Assembly (NCBI GenBank): GCA_963788305.1 | Contig: CAWBGK010000011.1 | Location: forward strand, 124,001 to 188,000 | Direction: 5' to 3' | DNA: 64,000 bases | Source of the DNA: UTCFX2 sp963788305 | Lineage (GTDB): Bacteria; Chloroflexota; Anaerolineae; Anaerolineales; UBA4823 | Shown: positions 17,440-24,404 of the stretch, piece after piece | Layout of the letters: every line of letters starts with the position of its first letter | How positions within the stretch are numbered: the first letter of the stretch is position 1 | The notes under the pieces: model-generated | What the model saw: only the letters and a program-made list of their open reading frames with translations | Databases searched by the model: none | Told to the model about the DNA's origin: nothing | Made by a program: the position numbers and the translations under genes

Positions 17440-18780
17440 ATGACCGATCAATTTCCCACCTACAATCTAAAAGCCGTTCTGAAAGAGACCGGCCTCAAAG
17501 CAGATGTGCTGCGTGCCTGGGAGCGCCGCTATGAGCTCCCCAAACCCGTTCGCACATCCGGCGGCCATCGCATCTACTCGCAGGTTGACATCGAAACCGT
17601 CAAATGGCTGCGGGCACGCCAGGTGGAAGGCCTCAGCATCAGCAGGGCAGTGGATTTATGGAAAGAGACGGTTAAAAAAGGGCTTGATCCGCTCCAGGCA
17701 ATATCTCCTGCGGCGGCCGCTCGGGTTCCAGCCCGGCATTTCACCGCAGACGCTTCTCTTGATTTGCTTCGTCAAGAATGGCTGGATGCCGTCCTGGCTT
17801 TTGACGGGGCTGCAGCGGATAGGGTGATCAGTGTTGCGTTTGGTATTTATCCGGTCGAGATGGTTTGCACGGAAATCCTCCAGGTGAACTTAAGCCGGAT
17901 CGGTGACGATTGGGTTCAAGAAAAAGTAACCGTTCAGCAGGAGCATTTTGCCTCCGCTGTGGCCGCAAGACGGTTGGAAATCTTGATTTCAGCGGCGCCC
18001 TCGCCAACCCGCCGGCAGACCATCTTGATCGGCTGCCCCTCGGGTGAACAGCACACATTTCCGGTCTTGCTGCTTGGCTTGCTCCTGCTCAGGCGGGGGC
18101 TGCATGTGGTCAACCTCGGTGCTGACATTCCAGTGGAGCAGTTTGACTCGACCGTCGCCTCGGTCCATCCCGATATAATCATCCTCGCTGCCCAGATGCT
18201 TCCGGCTGCCGGCGCTCTCCAGCAAACCGCTCAGGCTCTCAAGGGTAGTGGTATTCCATTGGCATACGGCGGGCTGATCTTCAACCGTATTCCAGAATTG
18301 CGCAGGCGAATCCCGGGGCATTTCATCGCCGAGACCCTCGACGAAGCGGTCTTTCAGGTGGAGCGCCTGCTGGTCGACCCGCCTGCTGCCGTTGATACGC
18401 CAGAAATAATTCCTTCAATGCAAGAGCTTGCCGAATTGTTTCGCCAGAGGCGCCCGCAAATTGAGATCGCTGTGTTTGAAAAACTAAAAAAGGACGGTCA
18501 TGAAACCGAATTCACGACCAACGCAAATTTCTTCTTCGGGAATTCCCTGTCAGCCGCCCTCGAGCTGGGCGATCCCGCCTTTCTGGCTGATGAACTTGGA
18601 TGGTTGCGGGGTTTGCTCAAGGGCCGCCGCATCATTCCCGCCCGGCTCACACCCTATCTAGCCGCCTACTCCTCTGCCGTCCGCAGTGTGATCGGGCAGG
18701 CTGGAGCGCCGATCACCAGCTGGATCAATTCAATCACAAATGATCACAATCTGACTCCAGCCGAAGAACAGGATTCATGA
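17440..18780 (+). CDS. carH: CarH/LitR-type B12-dependent photoreceptor MerR regulator
   Basis: This 446-residue protein has a MerR DNA-binding domain (residues 6-75; LRAWERRYELPKP, GGHRIYSQVD). A four-helix light-sensing domain follows with the diagnostic W-x9-EH motif (W158...E168-H169). The B12-binding Rossmann domain has GEQH at 202-205 in place of the longer methionine-synthase motif; CarH proteins use GExH here. In known CarH proteins adenosylcobalamin holds a DNA-bound tetramer in the dark, and light breaks it and lifts repression. The C-terminal 110 residues (from about 335) form an extra helical domain seen again in the second copy. It is divergent from the photolyase-containing operon and overlaps the next gene by ATGATG. 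Confidence 0.93.
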   Translation: MTDQFPTYNLKAVLKETGLKADVLRAWERRYELPKPVRTSGGHRIYSQVDIETVKWLRARQVEGLSISRAVDLWKETVKKGLDPLQAISPAAAARVPARHFTADASLDLLRQEWLDAVLAFDGAAADRVISVAFGIYPVEMVCTEILQVNLSRIGDDWVQEKVTVQQEHFASAVAARRLEILISAAPSPTRRQTILIGCPSGEQHTFPVLLLGLLLLRRGLHVVNLGADIPVEQFDSTVASVHPDIIILAAQMLPAAGALQQTAQALKGSGIPLAYGGLIFNRIPELRRRIPGHFIAETLDEAVFQVERLLVDPPAAVDTPEIIPSMQELAELFRQRRPQIEIAVFEKLKKDGHETEFTTNANFFFGNSLSAALELGDPAFLADELGWLRGLLKGRRIIPARLTPYLAAYSSAVRSVIGQAGAPITSWINSITNDHNLTPAEEQDS

Positions 18781-19358
18781 TGGCTAAAAATCCGCAAATT
18801 AATTTCAACCACCCTGCCCCTGATTTGATCCTCCAGGGCTCTTCAGGGGATCCGGTCCTGCTTTCCAGCCTCTGGACCGACCGGCCCCTGATCCTGGCGT
18901 TCACCCGGCACTTTGGCTGCACCCAATGCAAAGAAATGCTTCAAGAGCTGGTTGCCGGAAAAGCTCAGATCGAGTCTGCCGGGCTGGGAATCGCTGTAGT
19001 CATGCAGGCCTCTCCCGAGGATACTGCCCGGTTTGCCCAAATTTACGCCCCGGCACTGTTCTGCCTGGCCGATCCGGAGAGAAAAGCCTATCGAGCCTTT
19101 GGCCTGGAGCGCGGCGACCTGTTTCAAACCTTCCTCAATCCCAGGGTCTGGACCGCAGTCTCCCGATCCCGCAAGAAAGGCTATGCCGTCGAGCCCCCAC
19201 CCCCCGGCCAGGACGCCATGCAGATGTCTGGGACCTTTATCATCACCAAAACCGGCCGCATTGCGCTTCCTTATTACTATGATCACATCGCCGATCATCC
19301 CCCTCTGGAGCTGCTCCTCAGCGGTGTGCTTTCAACCCCCTGGACTGAAATCTTTTGA
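18780..19358 (+). CDS. peroxiredoxin-like AhpC/TSA_2 protein
   Basis: The product of about 192 residues is a thioredoxin-fold peroxiredoxin-like protein. The N-terminal half carries LILAFTRHFGCTQCKEMLQE, a CxxC at the active-site position (near residues 49-52), and the second half has SGTFIITKTGRIALPYYY. It is probably a thiol peroxidase or oxidoreductase in the cytoplasm. Two ATGs overlap the carH TGA (18777 and 18780), so it is translationally coupled to carH, which links it to the light response. Unlike the peroxiredoxin at 12 kb it keeps cysteine codons. Confidence 0.85.
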   Translation: MAKNPQINFNHPAPDLILQGSSGDPVLLSSLWTDRPLILAFTRHFGCTQCKEMLQELVAGKAQIESAGLGIAVVMQASPEDTARFAQIYAPALFCLADPERKAYRAFGLERGDLFQTFLNPRVWTAVSRSRKKGYAVEPPPPGQDAMQMSGTFIITKTGRIALPYYYDHIADHPPLELLLSGVLSTPWTEIF

Positions 19359-19430
19359 CGGTCCGATTGGGTCCGGTGTAGATTAATTTCTCGAATGGAT
19401 GGATCTCATATAGATCAGAAGGTCTTATAA

Positions 19431-20603
19431 ATGAAAAAAATCTTGTCAATCTCGGCATTTCTGGCGATCAAAGAAATCTGGCGCAACCGCGGCCGATTTC
19501 TTCTTGTAAGTATGGTGATCGGTCTGATCACTCTCCTTGTGCTCTTCATTGCCGCCCTGGGCGAAGGCTTGGGCAACGGCAACCGTGAGTACATCTCAAA
19601 CCTCGATGCGGACCTGATCGCCTACCAGGATAAATCGGATTTCTTGATCTCGGCCAGCCGCCTCAGCCGCGATCGCCGGAATGCGATCCGCCGTGTGCCG
19701 GGCGTCGCTGACGCCGGGTTGCTCGGCGCCTCCTCCGCAAACCTCGTCCTCCCGGACAGGCCGGAGCCGTTGAAAGTTTCGATGCTTGGCGTCGAGCCCG
19801 GTCACACCGGCGAGCCGCCGGTCGTCCAGGGTCGTCAGCTCGGGACGGACGAAGCCAAAGAAGTGATCATCGACCGGAACACGGCGCTGCGCAGCAATCT
19901 CGCTGTGGGAGACGACATGGTCGTTCGCGTCACCCAGGGCACGGAAGATGAGTTCTACCAGCTCGAGGTGGTGGGCATCGCCGATGGTCAGCAGTATTCG
20001 CTTCAGCCGTCAGTTTTTGTCCCGTTTTACACCTGGGACCGCATCCGCCCAAAATCCGAAGCCGAAATAAGAAGCCCAAATCCGGTCGCAAACGTGATCC
20101 CGATTAAGCTGGAGGACCCGTCCCAGCTCGAGGCTGTCAGCCAGGCGCTCGAATCTCAGGTCGAAAAAATCGAAGTGGCGACGATCGATCAGGCGATCCA
20201 GGCCCTGCCCGGCTACTCCGCCCAGCAGAGCACGCTCAACACCCAGGGTTTCTTTACGCTCTTCATCGGCATCCTGGTCATCGGTGGCTTCTTCCAGATC
20301 CAGGTCTTGCAGAAAGTGTCGCAGATCGGCGTCCTCAAGGCCATTGGGACTGCCAATCCGCTGGTGGCAATCGCATCCGTGATCCAGATCTTCATCGTCA
20401 CAGTCATCGGCGTGGCGATTGGTGGGTTATTGACCTACCTGTTTTCCCTTACTTTCCCCCCGACCATCCCTATCGTCTTTAACGGCGCTACCTCCGCATT
20501 GGCTTTGGTTGCCTTGCTCCTGATTGGACCGCTAGGGGGTCTGGTTTCGATACGCTACGCGGTCCGGATCGAGCCGCTCAAAGCCCTTGGATTATCTTCA
20601 TAA
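19431..20603 (+). CDS. ABC transporter permease (FtsX/MacB type)
   Basis: The 390-residue permease has an N-terminal membrane helix (about residues 22-45), a large extracytoplasmic MacB-like domain (about 50-270) and three C-terminal helices (about 275-300, 320-350 and 360-380), the four-helix FtsX/MacB layout. The motif QIGVLKAIGTANPLVAIASV is the family's coupling region. Its stop shares one base with the start of the ATPase gene (TAATG), so the two form an exporter of unknown substrate. It lies 72 bases after the peroxiredoxin gene on the same strand. Confidence 0.88.
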   Translation: MKKILSISAFLAIKEIWRNRGRFLLVSMVIGLITLLVLFIAALGEGLGNGNREYISNLDADLIAYQDKSDFLISASRLSRDRRNAIRRVPGVADAGLLGASSANLVLPDRPEPLKVSMLGVEPGHTGEPPVVQGRQLGTDEAKEVIIDRNTALRSNLAVGDDMVVRVTQGTEDEFYQLEVVGIADGQQYSLQPSVFVPFYTWDRIRPKSEAEIRSPNPVANVIPIKLEDPSQLEAVSQALESQVEKIEVATIDQAIQALPGYSAQQSTLNTQGFFTLFIGILVIGGFFQIQVLQKVSQIGVLKAIGTANPLVAIASVIQIFIVTVIGVAIGGLLTYLFSLTFPPTIPIVFNGATSALALVALLLIGPLGGLVSIRYAVRIEPLKALGLSS

Positions 20604-21364
20604 TGGACTCGACGATGACAACCTACGCCCTCGAAACCAGATCAGTGATAAAGACCTACCAGAGCGACACGGGCCCCATCCAGGCCGTTGACGATGTCTC
20701 CCTGGAGGTTGCAGCCGGCGAGTTTGTCGCCCTGGTCGGCCCCAGCGGTTCAGGCAAGACCACCATGCTCTCCATACTCGCCGCGCTGCTCATGCCTACC
20801 TCCGGGCAGATCATCCTGGACGGCCGGGATCTGGCCAGTATGAACGACCGGGATCGCGTCGCGATGCGCCGGGAAAAAATTGGCTTTACTTTTCAGGCAA
20901 ATAACCTCGTCCCATATCTCAGCGCGGTCGAAAATGTGGAATTAATGCTCCGCCTGAACAACCGCCTCGATAAAGCCGGGAAGCTGCGCTCCCGCGAGCT
21001 GCTTGCCAGGCTCGGATTGGGCGAGCGGCTCCACAACCTGCCCGGTCAGATGTCAGGCGGCCAGCAGCAGCGCGTCGCGATCGCCCGAGCCCTGATCCAC
21101 AACCCCAGCCTGGTCCTTGCGGACGAGCCCACCGCCAGCCTGGACACCGAGCGCGCCTATCAGGTCGTCGAGACCTTCGCCGCGCTGATCCACGAGCAGG
21201 GGCGCGCCGGCATCATGGTGACCCACGACCTGCGCATGTGCGAGTTCGTCGATCGCGTCCTTCAAATGCAGGACGGCAAGCTGGTGAATGTATATACCGG
21301 GCCGGGTGAGATCATGCGGCTCATCAACGGCAGCAGATATTCAGGAAGTGCTGGAATGAATTAG
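20603..21364 (+). CDS. ABC transporter ATP-binding protein (LolD/MacB type)
   Basis: The 253-residue ATPase has Walker A GPSGSGKTT (near residue 48), the Q-loop in GFTFQANNLVPYL, signature LSGGQ variant MSGGQQQRVAIARAL, Walker B SLVLADEPTASLD and H-loop MVTHDLRMCEF. It energises the FtsX-type permease encoded just upstream. The family moves lipoproteins, lipids, peptides or drugs, and the cargo here is not evident. No further transport subunit is encoded after it. Confidence 0.93.
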   Translation: MDSTMTTYALETRSVIKTYQSDTGPIQAVDDVSLEVAAGEFVALVGPSGSGKTTMLSILAALLMPTSGQIILDGRDLASMNDRDRVAMRREKIGFTFQANNLVPYLSAVENVELMLRLNNRLDKAGKLRSRELLARLGLGERLHNLPGQMSGGQQQRVAIARALIHNPSLVLADEPTASLDTERAYQVVETFAALIHEQGRAGIMVTHDLRMCEFVDRVLQMQDGKLVNVYTGPGEIMRLINGSRYSGSAGMN

Positions 21365-21405
21365 GGAAAGAAAGTCCCAGGAAAACCCGGGTTTCGTTCT
21401 TTGAC

Positions 21406-21942
21406 CTATATTCGGAAATACAAGCCCCAGATCAGCGCGTCCAGGATGACCGTCTGTATCGTGAAGGGTATCGTCCCGACCAGCGCCAGCCTGTGCGCCC
21501 ACACAGGTTCCCGTGGGGTAATTTTCAGCAGCGCCGCGATCAATCCAATTGATGCGGCGCCCACCACCGCCAGGTCCAGCCTCACCACCCACGATAGGAA
21601 GACGCTGGCTTGGTCCACCGCCAGGAAAGTCAGCGGCAGCCACAGCGCCGATGGGAACAGGATCGCAGCATAAATCAAGTTGAACAGCCCATACCCGTAG
21701 CGATCGGCTATTCTCACAGCCGCAGGGTCCACCCTGAACACGATGAAATAGGTAAACAGGAAGAACCCCGCCGCCCCAAGGAACATGTTGATCGAGATGA
21801 TCGATTGGATCCCCTCCGGCACCCCGCCCCAAAGCTCTCTAACCATATCCGACCCGGCGAGGACGCCGAGGACATAGCTCCCAACCACCGCGAATCCCCC
21901 AATCAAGATAATGAAAATGAGCAGCCGCTTCTGTGGGTGCAT
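21406..21942 (-). CDS. hypothetical five-helix membrane protein
   Basis: The 178-residue protein is almost entirely hydrophobic, with about five membrane helices (residues 7-28, 45-70, 83-105, 115-140 and 148-172). I do not recognise a family. It lies 6 bases downstream of the DUF1475-like gene and on the same strand as it and the DUF1295 gene, so the three are probably one transcript. It converges on the ABC transporter. Confidence 0.65.
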   Translation of the reverse strand: MHPQKRLLIFIILIGGFAVVGSYVLGVLAGSDMVRELWGGVPEGIQSIISINMFLGAAGFFLFTYFIVFRVDPAAVRIADRYGYGLFNLIYAAILFPSALWLPLTFLAVDQASVFLSWVVRLDLAVVGAASIGLIAALLKITPREPVWAHRLALVGTIPFTIQTVILDALIWGLYFRI

Positions 21943-21948
21943 TGCGTC

Positions 21949-22284
21949 TCAACCTTCCTGGTAGCGCCTGCCGTACCAGACCCGCTTCCAGTCCCCTCCG
22001 CTGGTCTGCAGCGCTATAAACGTGTACAGCGCTCCCGCCCAAAAACCCAGCACCATCATCAAGATCACCCATATGACCGATGGCAGGAGCTTCACCTCTC
22101 GAAAAACGATCCAGCACGAGAACAAGGCAAACCCGACGTACAGGTCCACCAGCGATACGATCCCCCACGGCATCGACATCAGCTCCGCCCCTTCTTCGGC
22201 AAAATTGCCCACCGTGAATCCGTAGATCAGAACGATCGTCATCGCCAGCAGGCCGATCAGCGATATGATTTTTGCGATCTTCAT
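21949..22284 (-). CDS. DUF1475-like small membrane protein
   Basis: The 111-residue protein has three or four helices and the segment MSMPWGIVSLVDLYVGFALF followed by CWIVFREVKL, which resembles DUF1475 (conserved SPWGxxxLVDLYxGF pattern). The role of the family is unknown. It is 23 bases downstream of the DUF1295 gene. Confidence 0.65.
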   Translation of the reverse strand: MKIAKIISLIGLLAMTIVLIYGFTVGNFAEEGAELMSMPWGIVSLVDLYVGFALFSCWIVFREVKLLPSVIWVILMMVLGFWAGALYTFIALQTSGGDWKRVWYGRRYQEG

Positions 22285-22307
22285 CGATTCTTCCTCTCTC
22301 TAATCAT

Positions 22308-23093
22308 CTATTTCTTGCGCGGAAACCAGGGGATAAATTCACTGGTCGATTCAACATATTCTCTGTATCCAGGTTTCTCTTCCTTGAGCGATTTCTCAAG
22401 CAGCTTGGCGCCGGACACTCGCGTCAGCAAAAAGGTCATGATAGCCGGGCTGAAGATCGTCCACCACCCTCCCGCCGCCGCCGCGATCAGATAATATGCC
22501 CACCACTGCGTCGCATCCCCGAAGTAGTTTGGATGGCGCGTGTACCGCCAGACTCCCCGGTTCATCACCTTGCCTTTGTTCGTCGGATCAGCCTTGAAGC
22601 GGGTCAGCTGCCAGTCGCCAACCGCCTCAAAGAAAAAGCCGATCAGCCAGACGGGGATCGCCAGGTAGTCTAACCAGATCAGGTGGTCCGGCTGCGGGTG
22701 GAGCTGCGCCGCTAGCAGCGGGGCCGAGATGATCCAGAGCAGCACCCCCTGAAGCAAGAACACCTTGAAGAAGCTGCGCCACCACCATGCCGGACCGGCT
22801 TCCTTCCGCCAGGCCTGGTAGCGAAAATCCTCGGGTTTGCCCCAGTTTCGGATCAGAATATGGAGCGAAAGCCGCAGTCCCCAGATTGTGACCAGCCCTG
22901 CGATCAGCAGCTTGCGCTGGATGAATCCCTCCGGCGTCAGCAGGAATGCCGCCCAGGCGGTGATCACGAACCCGGTCCCCCAGAAGATATCGACGATGCT
23001 CGAGTTCTTCAGCGCAAGGCTGAGAAGCCAGAGCAGGCTCATCAAGACAAGGATGACAAGCCCCAATGAAACGTATAACGAAATGAAATCCAT
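22308..23093 (-). CDS. DUF1295 / steroid 5-alpha-reductase-like membrane protein
   Basis: The protein of about 261 residues has six or seven membrane helices and the C-terminal DUF1295 signature: GVWRYTRHPNYFGDATQWWAYY, then FLLTRVSGAKLLEKSL and PGYREYVESTSEFIPWFP. Relatives reduce or methylate isoprenoid and lipid substrates, and DUF1295 genes are common in LitR-controlled loci. The ATG at 23093 is preferred over one 24 bases upstream because GGGAGGG lies at ideal distance before it. Confidence 0.88.
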   Translation of the reverse strand: MDFISLYVSLGLVILVLMSLLWLLSLALKNSSIVDIFWGTGFVITAWAAFLLTPEGFIQRKLLIAGLVTIWGLRLSLHILIRNWGKPEDFRYQAWRKEAGPAWWWRSFFKVFLLQGVLLWIISAPLLAAQLHPQPDHLIWLDYLAIPVWLIGFFFEAVGDWQLTRFKADPTNKGKVMNRGVWRYTRHPNYFGDATQWWAYYLIAAAAGGWWTIFSPAIMTFLLTRVSGAKLLEKSLKEEKPGYREYVESTSEFIPWFPRKK

Positions 23094-23182
23094 GTTTTCC
23101 CTCCCAAATTGACTCATTAAGCTTCGGCTTCAGCAGCGGTTTGTCCTTTGCTGCCCAAAGTGCTCAAATAGTTCAGGCGGTT

Positions 23183-24310
23183 CTAGCTCCTGGGATATGC
23201 CGCAGAAGGCTGGTACATCTTTCCTTGCCCGCCGGTTTTTCTTAAGACAGAATGGACTGTTAAGAACTCGCGGATATTTTCCTCCGTCAGCAAACCGACC
23301 AGTTTGTTCTGGAAGGTCACCGGGACCGTGTTAAGATCGGTTGTTTGCAAGCGAATAAAAGCCTTTTCAAGGGTTTCGTTGGCATCTACAACAGGGAAAT
23401 CTCTGCGCATGATGCTGTAAACCGGATTTTGCTGCTGCTGGCGCGAGAGCGCCGCAAATGCATCGCTGCGTGTCACCATGCCCGCCAGATAGTCGTTCAA
23501 GACGACCGGGAAATCCCGCTGTGATCCTGTCAGGATGAGATCAACCGCGCGTTCTATTGGGTCATTCGGCGAGAGCTTTTGGAAATTAGTAATTACTGCG
23601 CTGCTCACCAATATACCTTCAAGGTCTGACTTGTTCTTCTCCATCGATGCTTCCTGCCCTGCCCCAAACCAGATGAAGACCGCAATAAACACCAGGACGG
23701 GATTTGCGAACAGGCCAGCGATGCCGAGGATCAGCGCCAGGCCCTGACCCACTGCCGCGGCAATCTGAGTCGCTTGAACATACTCCAGGCGCATCGCAAG
23801 CAGGGAGCGAAAGATTCGTCCGCCGTCCATCGGGAAAGCCGGGATTAAGTTGAACGCTGCCAGCGAGAGATTGACGATCATCAGCCGCTCTAAGAACGAC
23901 CCGCCTGCCAGACTTAAGCTTCCACCTGAGCCTATCGTCCCGCTAATAAGCAGCCATAAGAAGAGCAGCGCCGAAATAACCAGATTGACGGCTGGTCCAG
24001 ATATCACCACCCAAAACTCCTGGATCGGTTTTTCCGGCATCCGCTCAAGCCGAGCGATGCCCCCGATTGGGTAAAGCGTGATATCTCGGGTTTTAATCCC
24101 ATAACGCCGGGCTGCCAGGGCATGCCCGAACTCATGTAGCAGCACGCAGCCGAACAAGATCAGCGTGAATAGGATTCCTTCCACCGTTCCACCAAGCTCG
24201 CGGGTCTGCTGCCAGTAGCTGAAACCCACCCATCCGATAATGAGCAGGAAAGTCGCATGAACGAATACGTCTATTCCCGAAAATCTACCAACTCTCCAAG
24301 ACCATTTCAT
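23183..24310 (-). CDS. M50 site-2 protease with CBS domains
   Basis: The intramembrane metalloprotease has HEFGH at about residues 59-63 and NLIPAFPMDGGR with the zinc-ligand Asp near 162, embedded in four to six helices. A C-terminal pair of CBS domains (about 240-355; VTRSDAFAAL, SIMRRDFPVV, VGLLTEENIREFL) probably senses adenine nucleotides. Such Rip/SpoIVFB-like proteases cleave membrane-bound regulators. The ATG at 24310 with AGGTG before it is chosen over the GTG at 24319. A CarH-like operator lies 25 bases upstream, which would link it to light control. Confidence 0.92.
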   Translation of the reverse strand: MKWSWRVGRFSGIDVFVHATFLLIIGWVGFSYWQQTRELGGTVEGILFTLILFGCVLLHEFGHALAARRYGIKTRDITLYPIGGIARLERMPEKPIQEFWVVISGPAVNLVISALLFLWLLISGTIGSGGSLSLAGGSFLERLMIVNLSLAAFNLIPAFPMDGGRIFRSLLAMRLEYVQATQIAAAVGQGLALILGIAGLFANPVLVFIAVFIWFGAGQEASMEKNKSDLEGILVSSAVITNFQKLSPNDPIERAVDLILTGSQRDFPVVLNDYLAGMVTRSDAFAALSRQQQQNPVYSIMRRDFPVVDANETLEKAFIRLQTTDLNTVPVTFQNKLVGLLTEENIREFLTVHSVLRKTGGQGKMYQPSAAYPRS

Positions 24311-24334
24311 CGTGATCACCTGTTAGTTGTTACC

Positions 24335-24356
24335 CATAATGTGTATATATTGTATA
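24335..24356 (-). promoter_or_regulatory. CarH-like 11-bp direct repeats upstream of the M50 protease
   Basis: The minus strand reads TATACAATATA then TACACATTATG, two 11-base units with ACA at positions 4-6. It matches the carH operator (TTGACAATATA, TGGACATTCTG) at 17 of 22 positions. The surrounding 60 bases are very AT-rich; a clear -10 is not obvious. Confidence 0.45.
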
Positions 24357-24404
24357 GTATTATTACACATTAATATTAAAATTACCCTGGGTAAACATAA
24401 TTTT

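Noticed and set aside
17828..18321. Minus-strand frames inside carH and other genes between 17.8 and 19.3 kb
   Set aside because: They lie wholly within well-supported genes on the other strand and have no recognisable domain.
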